Below, piece by piece: positions 33,854 to 47,245 of a stretch of 64,000 nt of DNA. The notes beneath the pieces are model-generated. The model saw nothing but the letters and a program-made list of their open reading frames with translations, was not told where the DNA came from and made no database searches. Positions within the stretch are counted from its first letter, which is position 1. Each line of letters opens with the position of its first letter. A program made the translations under genes and the position numbers. The stretch covers positions 10,810,356-10,874,355 of the forward strand of contig OY783199.1 of the NCBI GenBank assembly GCA_963678675.1, written 5' to 3'. The stretch is from Xiphydria camelus. Taxonomy: Eukaryota > Arthropoda > Insecta > Hymenoptera > Xiphydriidae.

Positions 33854-34474
33854 TAGAAACTCTTTTCCAATAATGATTATATCCTTCTTGTCTGCAGTGG
33901 GATTTTAAAAAATGGCTACTTTGGCTTGTAGGTCCTGATGTTTCTCTAAAAGGAAAAGTTGTTTATAGTTGTTGTATTTTTTAATCCTTCGTTGCTTACG
34001 TGGGGTGTAGGCTACACTCTAGCCTCCTTTTTTTGCATGCCATTCCTAGAGTTTTTTTTTCGAGGTTGGTACTTTCAGTACCTTTCGGGAACATTTCATT
34101 AAAGAATTTTGCACCAAAAGCGCAGGACAAAACCGATTTGTCTCTCCGACAGAACGCTGCAAAGAGTTAAACATTGATTTTTTTAACAATCTGTAATTAA
34201 TGTAATATTTAATATTTTTCTATAAAACTTATTTCAATTTGTTAATTTGTCCTTCGTTAATAAAATGAAAGTATGATAACTATCCTCAGTCTATTATTTA
34301 TACTATTTTTTTTTATAAAAATCCTCCTTTTATAAAAAAAATTATAGGAATTTTATAAACAGATTTCATTTAAAGATCACTTTTTTGTATATTAACTATT
34401 CTCTGTCAGACTTTTTTTTTTCTAGCTGGAGAATCGTTGAAATCGGAATCTTCAGGAATTTCCATTTCAGTTAC

Positions 34475-34939
34475 CTATTCAGCGTCAGATTCCTCGTCTA
34501 GTTGGACAGAAAGGAAGTTTTCCATGTCGATATCCACACATTCATCCACATCTTCTTCTATGTCACTTTCCGTAGAAATGTTAGAACATGTGCGTCCTTG
34601 GCAGTGGCTACAAATCGAGGAGCAGTAGAGACCAACCTTGCGACAACTGCAATAACCAGAGTAGCCTTTAGTGCATTTACAGCAAATAATTTTCAAAAGT
34701 GCTTCAGGTGCAGATGGTTGCGTTGTAGTTATTAGCAATAGGCCGTTCGATGTTTGTTTCCACCCCCAGCATGTAGGTGATAATTGAAGAGTGTAACTTC
34801 TAATTAGTCTATGTGCCATATTTGCAAAAATATATATTTTTCTATAAAACGGTCGTAAGTGCAAACCCCAATGCACCTTAAAAGAGTCTATGTGCAAAAG
34901 CATACGTAGAGTCTTAAAGCTCAAAAATCTACAAGACAT
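34475..34939 (-). pseudogene. C-terminal Cys-rich part of a transposon-associated protein
   Basis: The minus strand contains CWGWKQTSNGLLLITTTQPS, APEALLKIICCKC, then YCSCRKVGLYCSSICSHCQG and RTCSN, ending in an acidic tail (DIEEDVDECVDIDMENFLS). The spacing of Cys residues (CCKC..YCSC..CSSICSHC) suggests a zinc-binding C-terminal domain. Such tails cap proteins with an HA-SGCDT motif that are common in insect and cnidarian repeats. It lies downstream of the 35049-35468 fragment on the same strand and is probably the same gene after decay. The N-terminal ~60 codons of this frame show no homology to anything I know. Confidence 0.65.
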
Positions 34940-35048
34940 GCTGGACTATATTCCTTTGAAGCACCTGCCTGCTTTTGTCGATTTTCCCAACTTTAGCTTT
35001 TTGGTACTTAGACTAATTTGAAGTTAAACTCTTCAATTGCTCTCCTAG

Positions 35049-35468
35049 TCAAGTCTCTACTTGATGATACACTCTGAATGAATGCTGCCGAACAGTTTTA
35101 CGTGTAGGCAGTAACGACGCTAGATTCATCGAGTTCTTCACCGTAGCTTTCTCAAAGCAGTGAAAACTGAACTCCTCCAAATACATTCCCAACCTGGGTC
35201 CTCCATACAATGCAATAATAAATTTATGCGCTGCAAGATCCAAATGATCAGGATGAGCGCCTGACTGTAGGAATGGTGACAAAATGATCTTTGGTTCGTC
35301 GTATTTCTCCAGTGTCTTCACGAATTTTTTTTTCCCTTGGCGAAAAAATGCTGATGTATCACACCCACTGGAGGCATGTAAGAACAGCAGGTAGGGTTGC
35401 AAGGAAGGGTATTTGAAACTATTGGAGCTATACAATACTTGTGGAGTCTTCCCTTTACATGGTTTCAT
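35049..35468 (-). pseudogene. middle part of transposon-associated protein (SGCDT motif)
   Basis: The minus strand reads QPYLLFLHASSGCDTSAFFR, QGKKKFVKTLEKYDEP, ALYGGPRLGMYLEEFSFHCF, then NLASLLPTRKTVRQHSFRVY. The HASSGCDT motif followed by QGK and ALYGG is characteristic of a repeat-associated protein family of unknown biochemical role. With 34475-34939 it makes most of the C-terminal half. The join is broken by stops and by an internal unrelated stretch, so this is a relic. Confidence 0.68.
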
Positions 35469-35469
35469 A

Positions 35470-37531
35470 AAATAAATGTTGGAATTAGCAGAATGAACCG
35501 ATGTTTCAAATTCCGTCTATCGCGACGAAACAAATTGTGTTTCCTTCGAGGCAGTTTGCTTCATACTGTTCAAAATGACTGTTCAACAAATTTATTTCTT
35601 AAATGTAAAAGTATTTCTTTTTAATAGGATTATCAAACCAAAAACTCATTAAAATACGGTAGAATTGAAATTTAAATACCAAGCGCAATTTAAAGTTCAA
35701 AGAATGTCGCTTGATAGTAATATGCCAGGGCACGAAGTCGTGGAGTACTTAAATAATAATAAGCTCATCACTCAAAAAATATGGGGCGGGGGGGCAAAAC
35801 TATAGGGACATTTTTTGTTGCAAATTTCATAAGGAACAATATTACTAATATCCCTTTTTTCCATTAACCCATAGTTTCCGAAATTTCCTCAAAAAACCTA
35901 AAAATTGTCAATTCAAATTATTTAAAAAACATGTTCCGGGTGGAATTCGTGGATCCATTTTTGCAATATTTATTACTTGCATAATGGCGAGGAAATTTAA
36001 AAAAACAGCTTTGTCGCAATTTTTTCTATTTCCATTTTTAAGTCTCTGACGCCTGGGCTATTGGTGAGAGTGTAGATGCCGCGCTCGCCGAGTTTTTCTC
36101 TCGACGAATCATTCGGCGAGAAAACCTCGGCAAGTGTATAGAGCCGGCATTACAATATCGTCGAGATGTGATCGCGGGATATTGTCGTCACCGCGCGACT
36201 TAAGGTCTTACTTCCCTAGTAGTCGGACTCAAAAATTTACGCGTTCGGGGATGTATCGACCATACCTCAAAGCGAACTTTTTGTCCATGCCTGTACATCT
36301 TGGGCGTCTACGCACACATGTATTCCATAAACGGATAGACTCGTAAACAAGTGTAGGTTGGCGCGCAGAGATGTGGCAACATTGCTTGGGGCATCAGTAG
36401 TCCATACAGTGAAAATTCAAAATTGTTCTGATAGCCTTATCTCCGTTTCCCGATGGTCAAAAATTTCCATTTTTTAAAAATATTAGCTAACACATATTCC
36501 TTTATATTGTCATGATTTTTTAAAAAAATGGTAAGAGTCGTTTGACCGTAAAAATTGAAAATGTAACACAGTGTCCCATTATGTACGTGTTAGATATGGA
36601 GGCAAGCTGCAGAATAAGCAATATTCAAATTCGATTATCTTCCAATCTAGATGGTCGATTTTTTTCCGAATGGACTTGTTTTGTAGATAAAAATCTAAAC
36701 AATACAATGAAAACGTTTGAAAAAGATGGTAAGAAAAGTGCATTTAGGGAAGTAATACTTTAACGACCAATCCATCATTCGTCATCCGCGCTCTCTATCT
36801 TCGTTCCTTCGCGAGACACTACTTGCAGTTGAATACAGAAATGACTGATTACGATCACATGTTGGGAAGAATCAAAATTCGAATCCATAGAAATTATCAG
36901 TTAGACTTCTTGTTTGTCTCTAAAACCCTATTTTTTACAAAAGTACATTTTTTTTACGTTTTTAAAGCATTTTTTGTAAAATTTTTGAATTAAAAATTTT
37001 AATAACCAATTTCATGAAATTCTACATTGAAAACAGTCAAGAATCCGTTTACAGATTAAAAAATGAACCGTTCGTTTGGGGAGAAAATTGCCAAGAAAAA
37101 TTAGTTTATTTTGGTGCTGCCACGTGGTGGCAAAATTTTGAACCAATGACGGTACATTCAGCCTTAAACTTCTCTAACCTCGACCGCTTTCGCACAGCAA
37201 AATGTTATGCACCATCATATTAACTATATCATAAAAAAAAAAAGTATCGGATTGTTTCGTTCAGAAATAAAGTAAAACAAGTTTGAATTTTTCAATAATT
37301 TTTATTTTACATACTAAAAATACCACCACCACCATTTTATATAGATTCAAGCATGATTAAACTGTGACATCATTTTTACGAGTTAATTGGTGTGGTTGAA
37401 CAAGTCGAAATAAATTAACGAAAATGATACAACTTTCTGCCGTTTTTCTGCCGTAATAGATAGTGGAAAACGGCAGACGTAAAGTTGTATACCTAATAAT
37501 TGTAGGTACTCGTTTCCACACCACCATGAGG
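35470..37531. other. unassigned sequence
   Basis: Open frames of about 70 codons at 36542-36763 and 37014-37223 have balanced composition but no motif I recognise. They are left uncalled. The rest is AT-rich. Confidence 0.4.
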
Positions 37532-38822
37532 TAGATAGGCCAGTCGACAAGTGCATTGATAGCGGGAGCAATTCCAGACAAGCTGGAAATAATTTTAATT
37601 TGTTTCATTTGGTGTTAAAAAGCACGTATTAAATTTGCACCCCCCAGAAAAAGCCCGGATTTGGCCGCCATCTTAAGAAAAACGTTTTTTCTTTATTATT
37701 TGTCAATAACTCAATTTCTATAAACTTTAGAGCAAATAATGTAGTTACGAAAATTAAAGCAAATTATATATAAATTATCTATAAAAATGTCCTACATGTT
37801 TTTCCCGTGCGACTATCTGGTTCGAAGTTATATGGGCATCAAAAGCTGGATATATATATTGTAGGAATTTATTTTCTTTATTCTAGCCACATTTTACCCC
37901 TTTCTGCGCATGATTTTTGTAAATTCCATGAAAAATATATATATGACCCTTTTTTTGGCCCTTTTTGAGCATAGCGGGAGGCTCGATCGGGAAAGCCCGA
38001 CTCTTTCCCTGTATAGATTCTTACACCCGACATTCCTTGTCTAGGTACTTACAGGGTTAATGATCTTGAGTTAAACATTCCGTATATAACAGAAGTAGGG
38101 TTGGCCGACAGAAAACAAATATAAATGCAATCATGAAAGCATAACAGCAGTTGCTATTTTTTAACCCCTTCCTGCATCTTGTACCATATAATATGGCACG
38201 TACACTGATACCTACCTGATGTGTGTGCTACCATAAATCGTTGTAAATCTTCTCGACTGCAATATACATAAAAAAGTTATATGTATTAGTGGCCAATTGT
38301 ACGTATGTTATTGTTCCTATGTATGGTGTGCCATATATGGCATAAATAATTTTTTTAAAATAAATGTATTTTTCGGGTGAATAATAGGGGCAAAGTTGTC
38401 ATATATATATTTTTCATGGAATTTAAAAAAATCTTGCAGAAAGGGGTTAAATGTGCCTAGAATAAAGAAACTAATAAATGCCTATAATATATCTAGCTTT
38501 TTATGCCCATATAACTTCGAACCAGATAGTCGCACGGGAAAACCATAAACAATATTTTTTATAGATAATTTAATTTGCTTTAATTTTCGTAACTACACTT
38601 TTTGCTTTGAAGCTTATAGAAATCGAGTTATTGACAAATAATAAAGGAAAAACATTTTTTTAACCCCTTTTCTTAAAATGGCGGCCAAATCCGAGCTTAC
38701 TGGGGGGTGCAAATTTAATACGTGCTTTTTAACACCAAATTAAACAAATTAAAATTATTTCCAGCTTGTCCGGAATTGCTCCCGCTATTAGCTATTTTAT
38801 ACGACTTGGCGACTGGCCTAAG
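37532..38822. mobile_element. 1.29-kb palindromic element
   Basis: The outer arms AGGCCAGTCG / CGACTGGCCT lead into GCGGGAGCAATTCC / GGAATTGCTCCCGC (37560-37573, 38774-38787). After that, ~400-bp arms run inward, for example AAAAAGCACGTATTAAATTT and AACTTCGAACCAGATAGTCG with complements. The centre (about 37965-38355) is unique and AT-rich. No protein encoded. Confidence 0.87.
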
Positions 38823-39240
38823 AGTAAACGGCGCGTTTTTTTAAATTGTGATTTCCCCAGTAGGCCTATTCCACAACTGTCGTTCTAGTGTGCAAAAATG
38901 TGCTATAGAGTAAGATCCCAGAGCCCCCAGACCTACGTCATTTTAGTAAAGCTAATATTTTGTGAATAAATAGTGTGATATGTAGTTAAGAAGGCACGTG
39001 TACTTGCTAGCTTGAAAGCGGGGCCCTTTTACAGGTAATAGGTGCAAAAGTTACATAAAAACCTTACTCACCTACGTTAAAGTATGATAGCTAGCTTTTA
39101 CATATGTTTTACAGAATATTGTTGAAAACCAACATTCATTATTGCCAGACACTTTCCATGGGCCCAAATTTCTGCCAGACGCTTTAAAGTCCGCAAAAAA
39201 ATTAGGTAACCTACGTCATAGTAGCACAAGCCTAAATTTT
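38823..39240. other. unassigned sequence
   Basis: No gene or repeat recognised. Confidence 0.5.
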
Positions 39241-39512
39241 ATATATTGTCGGCTAAATGTGTTAACCTGCTAACTCCTTATCTTACGATTTTAAGATGTT
39301 TTAATACTCGGCAACTTCACGGCTAAACTAGATTAAATAATTTACATACATTTTATTTAAAAAAAAAGGTTAGACAAATACTGACAACTATTATGTTAAA
39401 ATCCGTTGTCATATAAGAACTTTTGTATTGATCAAGACAGTTTTGTTCTCGCTCCTGAAAATTTGACTGCATGTGAGTTAGCAGGTTAACATATCTAGTC
39501 GACGATATGTTA
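39241..39512. mobile_element. palindromic MITE, ~270 bp
   Basis: GTTAACCTGCTAACTC (39261-39276) pairs exactly with GAGTTAGCAGGTTAAC (39475-39490). Weaker pairing continues outward (ATTGTCGGCTAAAT against ATCTAGTCGACGAT). No coding capacity; target duplication not assigned. Confidence 0.72.
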
Positions 39513-40108
39513 CTTGTGTGGGTTACTATTTTAAGACCTATTGTAAGTAGCCAGACCAATCCGAAGGGCCAAACATCCCCCCAGACAAGATAAAATTTCC
39601 GCTATGAGTATGAGCGCGAGGGCATTCTTCATGCCCACGAGTGAGAGTGACAGCATTAGATGGCATTATAAGACAGCTTCATGAAAATGAGGTTTTTTAT
39701 TTGTCTTAATGGAATATTTTAATAATTATTCAATAAAACTTTAATGCCTAATTATAACAATAATTCCAATGCAATAAATTTGGCAAAATAAAAGTTCAAG
39801 AATTCGATGTTTTATTAAATTTCGGTTTTAAAAGTAAATGTAATGAAAATACACAGTAAAAAATCGTCCGTCAAATTTAACATATGTATATGGTGTGTAA
39901 AAAACAGTTATGCAGATGTATGATAAAAGTAATACCAAGCTGTATTAAAATTCTCGGCGATTAAACTATGAATTTTTACAGATTCATATTTTATTGTTTA
40001 ATTTACACGTGAAAACGAAAAAATTGTTTAATTTAAATTTTAACACAATTTTAATTGTTAAAAGACGCAATTTTTTTATGCAAGGACGTACATTTTTTAC
40101 TGTGTATA
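39513..40108. other. unassigned AT-rich sequence
   Basis: Nothing recognisable. Confidence 0.5.
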
Positions 40109-40504
40109 CAGGGTGATTCGAAATGGGCGCACTTCCTCTCGTAGAGAGATTCTTCGCAAAAAACTGAACCGAAAGTTCCTGTACAAAATTTTTGTGCTCC
40201 GCACAAATTTGGTGAATTTTTTTACGACTCAGGTGGTGCTTTTCGAATATTAGGGTGCCTTCCGCCGCTCCGATGATTGATTTCAAAATTCTAGTCTGCA
40301 GAGGAGGCACGCTGGAATAACTACTGCGAGTTTCGCTGCCGTCTAAAATCTTGTCCCTTGAATCTGACTTTGGATTTAATATTTTCGAACTGGATTATCT
40401 TGTAAACTAGGCGGAGCACAACAATTTTGTACAGGAACTTTCGGTTCAGTTGTTTGCGAAGAATCTCTCTACGAGAGGAAGTGCGCCCATTTCAAATCAC
40501 CCTG
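40109..40504. mobile_element. CAGGGTGATTCGAAATG-type MITE, 396 bp
   Basis: The ends CAGGGTGATTCGAAATGGGC and GCCCATTTCAAATCACCCTG begin arms of about 100 bp, including ACCGAAAGTTCCTGTACAAA with its complement. The flanks are TA at left and TT at right. Non-coding. The end motif resembles Tc1/mariner-derived MITEs, but this is not proved. Confidence 0.82.
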
Positions 40505-41247
40505 TTTTATGAAAATTAATATTTTTCAATAACAATAAATTAAATAAAAAGATGATTTACTGAAATGTTTTTCTTATAACTATCAAAGATACATGAATGA
40601 AAATGTAAAAAACTATTAGTAAAAAATGTCATTTATAACTATTAGGTAATTATCATATTATCGAATAAAGAGTTCTTTCTTTGAGCTCGTTCTTCTTTCG
40701 TCGTCCCGCGTGTAGTGGCTGCCTCACCACCCGTACCACTACATAGTACCATCACATGTACCCCCCCCCCTCCCCCCCGCGCTCAGTCTACATGTAGTAG
40801 TATGTAACACACGATCGAGAGCGCTAGAGTGGAGCACGCCATGAGACCGTAATTTCGTGGCGCTGGCTTGTCGAAAACTTAGAAATCTTCCCCCATGTAC
40901 GGGAACATAAACATTTACAATGTTAAAAATTCATTGTTTACTGTTTTTCAAATTTTATAAAACTCGTGAGCGACCTCTAAAAATATTTAATTGTGCTGAT
41001 CTTTGGTGAGAATTCTTAAAACATGATAAAGTAACATAATCTGACGTAGCCTCGAGAAAAAAAATAGTCGCTCCTCGCAACCAACGCTCGTAATCTTTGA
41101 TTGAAGGCCGACAATACCGATCAAAAACTATATGTACACGTGGAGCATCATAACAGTAAAGAATTTCTAAAATTTTCTTTGAAATATTTCCGAACGACTT
41201 TGGCACATCTTTAATATAATGAATTTAAAAATAATCCATCAACAATT
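40505..41247. other. unassigned sequence with poly(C) tract
   Basis: No gene. A C-rich run lies at 40762-40778. Confidence 0.5.
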
Positions 41248-44200
41248 GGACCCAGTTTTGCAGAAAGCGACCAACCCACATTATAGCAAAATTTCGGATA
41301 ATGTTATTTTTCGTTAGCTTTTAACCCATTCTTTATTATGCATAAAACGACCAACTGATATTCTAGTGTTCTGAATGTCAAACATTTCTCAAACGTTTAT
41401 TCTACGACGAAGTGGGTTGGATTCATAGTGCAAATCTGAAATTCGCAATAAACGAGAGACGATGCGGGTTGGTTGTAGGTTGGATGTTTTCTGCAGAAAA
41501 GAAACCTGACACATAACCTACAAATTCCGTTTCGCCGGCGCCGGTTAGTCTGCGATTATATTTTGTTGATACCTAGTTAGATTTAAATATTTCATAGTGA
41601 AAAAGTGTGTAGCTGAGGATGATAAGAAGTCGTGCTGCCAAAATTTTGAAAATGGTCAAAGAAAAAAACCACAAGCAGTCAGAATACAACCAGGTAATTT
41701 ATTGCATTATATCCAATAGTGTTAGCCTAACCTCTTGCAGGTTATTCTATATTTATAGAAAAATAATCGAAAAGGTGTGCATTTTTTGTATTAGTGATTT
41801 ATTTCAAAATTTCAAGAAGTAGGTACGCAACACATAGTAATTTTTTTTGATTTTTGATTTGTCAGAAAATTTTACTCTTCATAAAAGTTGGTGCTCGTTC
41901 TTAAATGAAAAATGACCACAATGAAAGTTGTTCCGGATACATGGTTTAGCAGCTGTCAATGTCATTTTTTTAAATTGACTCAAGAGTAAAGTACCTTAAT
42001 TTTTAAAGATACGAAAAAAAGTTATAAGAAAAAGTTGTTTTAAATCAAAAGTTATGTTCAAATGTGGAATTTGAAATCAACAGCTCAAATTTTATAATTT
42101 TTTGGATTTTTGATGATTTTAGATGACACAGAATATTTTTTATTTTTACAGTGTTTCGTTAAAACACACTAACATGCTTGAAATCTTGCTGATTAAAAAA
42201 CTGTTCAAATAATTGCACATTTTCCTTGAAATGAGAACTAATGTCTTGAAGGGTGTTGCGTACTTTTTGAGACACACTGTATATTATGTTGAACTTGAAA
42301 AACAATCTTATTTTGCAAATATGATCTTTTCAAGAAACGTTGTATTTTTTTATTTAATTACAGATCTACAAATTCCCAGCTCTAATAATAATATTGCTCC
42401 AAATAAACTGATGTTGCTGCCTGCAACTTTGATACTGGTACCACTTTAGCAAACTTGGAACTGGATAATGAACCCCCTGGGTGCTAGTACTAGTGTATAT
42501 TTCAAAGGACACTCAAGTTCTGAGAACAATAATCAAATGAAACCAATTATAATTTCTGGTAAGAAATTACATTTTTTATCATTATGCATCTCAATAATAG
42601 GTGCACGTATTCGGATTATAGTTACACATAAATTTATAATTTTTTATAGATATATTGATAACCAGTCCTGATAGTACCCTGCTTATGGAAAACACATTTA
42701 CAGTTTTGAAACCTGTGGAATTAGCATTTACCAGCGTAAATGAGGAAGCAAACGATAATGAAACTGTGCCTCTAAGGGAAGCAGAGTATGATCTTGAAAA
42801 TAGTCTCACTGCCAACAATTTTCCTAGCCAAGACAACCCAAAAAATCAGCTGAAAGAGTTTGTTTCTGGTAAGTAGATTTTCACTTCCCTCTATAAGAGA
42901 AGTATTATTGTAGTCATGCAGAAAATCATTTTTTAACACTTTTTTTTGTCATTTTGATGTGTGCCCAGAACAGAAAATCAACATTTTCTCAATTTCGTCG
43001 GCCTGTTTATCTTTCGGTCTATCTGTCTCCCTGTCTGTTACCTGAGGTTACCTTTTTGTTAGAAATTCAACTATATTATTGCTTTAATGAATCCTTCAAA
43101 ATATTAGTATTTTTGTTTCTTTATTTCAGATTCACCAAAACCCAATGCAGATTTTGAAATTAATGGGAACAGGAATTATCCAGATAATCTGGACGGAATT
43201 TGCAATGAAAATAAAGAAAATGTACAAGAGCAGATTGAACTCGATGAAGACAGAACTATAGAAGTTGAACCTCCTGAATATCATTCGGACGATTCAGTAG
43301 CTGATCCCATTTACGAGCCTGTTCGGCATCACGTAGTTGCTGATTGGACTAATGAATCTGAAGAAGTTTTAAATGAAACAAACACTTATAAAGGACGACC
43401 TAAAAAAGGAAGAAAAAGGAAATTTGCAGAACAGTCCAGAAAGGAAGGAATAAAGAGAAGAAATAGTAACTTGTCTCATTTTGACTACAAAGGGCGTGAA
43501 AAAGCACCTAGGAAATTTATGGATTTTGATTGCCAATGTGCGCTTAAGTGTGCACAGTCAGTTTCTATTGAAGAACGAAGGCAAGAATTTGAAAAGTTTT
43601 GGGGTTTGCAGTCATATAACTGTCAAACTAATTATATAGCAGCAGCAGTTAGCCAAGTCCCTAAAAAGAGAAACTACGGGAGAAATACCGAGAGACGAAA
43701 CTTCACCAGAAGTTACAAAATAAACGATAAACTTGTGTGTAGAGAAATGTTTGTTAAAACATTTAGTATATCTCCTTGCCGGGTTAACACGGCTCTCAAG
43801 AAATTTCATGGCCGTGCACCATTAACAGACCAACGAGGCGTTAATCAGGGTGGAAAAAATAAAATCCCTGAGCATAAGGAGGAGGAGGTCAAAAATCAAA
43901 TTAATAAAATTCCGACGTATATTTCGCACTATACACGAAAAAAAACTGATGCAAAGTTTTAGCCCCCAGATGTAACAGTCACTAGAATGTACGAAATGTA
44001 TACCAGAGAGTGCCAACAGCCCATAAGTATTACAAAATATAAGCACATTTTTTATTCAAAGTTTAACTTGCGATCTAAAACACTTAAAAAAGATACATGT
44101 AATAAATGTGACGGTCTTAAAATGAAAATAGATAACGACAAAAATGATGAGACGAAACAGAAACTGATTGAAGAACATAAACAACACCTTGACGAGGCTG

Positions 44201-45510
44201 AATATGCACAAACCTTGAGAAGAGACGATTTCAAAGCAGCTAAGGAGATGAATGACTACGAGTGCCTTACGTTTGCCATGGAAAAAACGCTACCACTTCC
44301 ACGAATTCTGACCAATATTGTATTCTACAAAAGACAACTTTGGGTATACAATACGGGAGTACACAGTGGAACGGACGATCGTGGTTACTGCTACGTTTGG
44401 GCGGAAGGTGTCGCTGGAAGAGGGGCACAGGAAGTAGGATCGTGCTTGATAAAACACAGTCAAAACTATTTAAAACCTGAAGTTAAACATTTAATTTTGT
44501 GGAGTGATTCTTGCGGGGGTCAAAATCGGAACATCAAACTGACCTTAATATTAATACATATTTTGCATTCATCCCAATATGTTGAAGATATCACTTTAAA
44601 ATTTTTGTGCTCAGGCCACAGTTTCTTGCCCAACGATTCAGATTTCGGTGATATTGAATCAGCTTTAAAACACCAACAACGGTTATATCTACCTTCAGAT
44701 TATATAAATGTAATGAAACTGTATAGAAAGAAAAATCCACTTTTAGTCACTGAGATGACTTCGAAAGACTTTTTTGGTATAAGTAATGTGAAAAAAAATA
44801 TAACAAATAGAAAAATTTCAGTTGATGGTGAGAAAATTAACTGGCTAAACATTAGATCTATAAAAATAGAAAAAAGTAAACCTTTTTCGTTATTTATTCA
44901 ACAAAGCACTTTTGAGGGTCCCTTCGAGGAAGTCAACATAAAAAAAGTAAGAAGAGGAAGGCAAAATGCGAATCACAGCGATATATTTCTAGATTTGGTC
45001 CACTTGTGGCCCCAAGGAAAAGCAATAGCTGAACCAAAACTTGCCAATTTGCGTAAAATGTATCATCTTATACTATCTGACTGTCTAAATTTTTACCAGA
45101 AACTGAAAGGAGGTGCTAATATTGAAGAAGATATTGATAGCTTCAACACCGAAAATCTCGACTTCGCCATCGAAGAGAATAATTAAAATGTTGTATTAAC
45201 TTCTAATATTATAATAAATACTGCAATATTTACTTGTTTTTACTCTTCTTTTTTTTTATGAAACACCTACCTAACTTAATGTTCTGTTTTGCAGAAAGCA
45301 TCCCCTCAAAAAAATTAATGCTAAATGAAAAAAAAGAGAAATATCGGAAAAAAGTTGTTTATTTAGAACAGTTCAACAAAAACTAGTGTTCGATTGTTGC
45401 GCGTTATCAACATCTTAACTAAAACAATTTATATTTTCTAAAAATGTATTTTCTAATTTCATGCAAAACACACCTGGTGTGGGTTGGATGTTTTTTGCAT
45501 AACTGGGTCC
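41248..45510 (+). mobile_element. 4.26-kb TIR transposon carrying a DUF7869-type gene
   Basis: The ends pair: GGACCCAGTTTTGCAGAAAG at left, and the complement of the right end reads GGACCCAGTTATGCAAAAAA. Further shared bases CCAACCCACA lie inside. AATT flanks both sides (41244-41247, 45511-45514), giving either a 4-bp duplication or part of a longer palindromic terminus. GTTGG/CCAAC motifs recur subterminally at 41346, 41410 and 41465. One spliced gene fills the interior. Superfamily not recognised. Confidence 0.82.
41619..45186 (+). pseudogene. DUF7869-type transposon protein, four exons, lightly decayed
   Basis: Exons I infer: 41619-41693, 42364-42558, 42650-42868 and 43130-45186, with GT/AG borders. 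Exons 2 and 3 end TCTG|GTAAG, and exons 3 and 4 begin AT after an acceptor that completes the split codon. The protein has an acidic N-terminal part, then a basic stretch (KGRPKKGRKRKF), a Cys-containing block (FDCQCALKCAQSVSIEERRQ), KKDTCNKCDGLKMKI, and the hallmark LILWSDSCGGQNRN and SGHSFLPNDSDFGDIE motifs. The last two match what I recall of DUF7869, possibly a nuclease-like fold. The function is unknown; the TIR context suggests a transposase or accessory. Damage: exon 2 changes frame (near 42420 and 42475), and exon 4 has one in-frame TAG at 43960-43962 within about 2050 otherwise open bases. Confidence 0.8.
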
Positions 45511-45514
45511 AATT

Positions 45515-46194
45515 ATGAAATCGATTGCGGGAGGTAACGTACTGTCATTTAGGAAATTTTTCAGTAACACAGATTTATCTGTCTTAGTACCAAAGTGACA
45601 TCTAAATAGTGCCATCTAAGTGACATAATGATGTGGGTATCGAAGTCATAGGATACGAAAGCATTTTTGGATATCCGCTTCCTCCTTCATTGATATAGGA
45701 ACCCAACATCCGACTAAACAGATCATGTTACGTGCGATACTCGCGTACTTTATTATTAATTGTTACTTTTTGTTCGTTATTACAGCTCGCAAAATTCAAA
45801 ATTTTATTCTTTAATTCGTGCTTCGAATCTGCTAACATCTTGCGAACATTCGGATATACCATATGTACATAAATAAGTCTTGCATTGCCCTTTCATTTTC
45901 TTCTACATTTAAAAGAAAATCAGTCACTGGTTCCGATGCACGACGACCTGTTTTAATATTAAATAAAAAATTTTCCTTCACTTTCGAACAATTGAAAGGA
46001 TTCGTATTCTGTTTAAGAGCAGCGATAAATGCAGCTAAATTTTTGGATTCATCGTGATCGTGTGTTTTTCCAAAACTGATGTTATATCCTGCATTTTTAT
46101 GCCACGTGGCGCATTGGAAAGATTTTCAAACGTAAATGAAAAGAAATTTCGTTCCACAGACAGAACATCATCTATTATGGTTATGGGTAAATAT
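45515..46194. other. unassigned sequence
   Basis: I see nothing supported here. Confidence 0.45.
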
Positions 46195-46720
46195 CATATT
46201 TATAAAAAATTTTCATAAAAAAGAATTTGCCGCGTTTAAGTTTTCATATTTTTCCCACTATATACTGATGGTATCATATAAGTGTATGAATTTATTTAAA
46301 ATCATAAGTGCATAAACATCGAATATAATTCTCTGTCTGAATTTTTTATTTTGAAGGAAAAAAACGCGGCGCTTTTTTATGAAAATTTGTTTATACATTT
46401 TCTTTTGTTGAATTTTGTAGTAACTTTTGATTTACAATAATTTTCCTTTCAAATGATGCTCTTTTATTTTTTATATATAAATCTTAAACATGGCGATCTT
46501 AATTGATTTCAAATCTTTTTTGGAGAGTATTTTACGTACTTATCAATTTTTGTTGGCATTGAATGAACATGCGGCCTTTTTTTACAGAGAATCTGTTTTG
46601 TGGCAAGATTTCACTACTTTTTGGAATTTATTCATGAGGAGAATATGTACATGTAGGAGAATAGATTTTTATTACCACAAAATTAGTCTTACATTTTTTT
46701 TATTTAAAAATTATGAATGG
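46195..46720. repeat. palindromic element V, copy 2 (partial)
   Basis: Shares AAAAAAGAATTTGCCGCGTT, ACATGGCGATCTTAATTGAT and TTACAGAGAATCTGTTTTGT with the copies at 15084 and 49673. It lacks most of the left arm. Confidence 0.85.
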
Positions 46721-47245
46721 TAAATAAAATCATCAACATATAATGATTTTATAATTAATGTTTTGATAATATTCATATTTTCCCCAGAACAATTCGTTCG
46801 TGAAAGGATTTCCATAAATAACTACCGTATGTCCGCGGGCAAACCGCCCCGATAGCCGAGTTTCGTCACTACGAGCGCAGTGTGCCATCACGTGGTGGAT
46901 TTAGGAAATACCACAGTTATATTTAGGTGCGTTCAGCAGATTATACCGTTCCGCAACAGTTGTGGAGCAGCTCAGCAAAAATCTGCCGAACGCGCATGCT
47001 ACCGAGCGCTCCAAGTGAGCGTAAGTGGTAGCGGTCGCCATGTTTTGTAGCGAAGAAAAGTTACGCTCCAGCGCGCTCCCGTTCACTTCCATCGGAAGAA
47101 GTTTTGGCGCATTTTATGAATGATGTCGAGCGGTGTGAACTGATGTGTCGAATTCCGTCTGTCGTGCGACGGAACATCTTATATTTTATGTATTATTACG
47201 AAAAAAATTACATTTTCTTGCCATCGACAATCGTAAAACAATCTG

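Noticed and set aside
36542..37223. Two ~70-codon frames as host exons
   Set aside because: No splice sites in matching phase, no recognised domain, and no repeat elsewhere in the window to test them.
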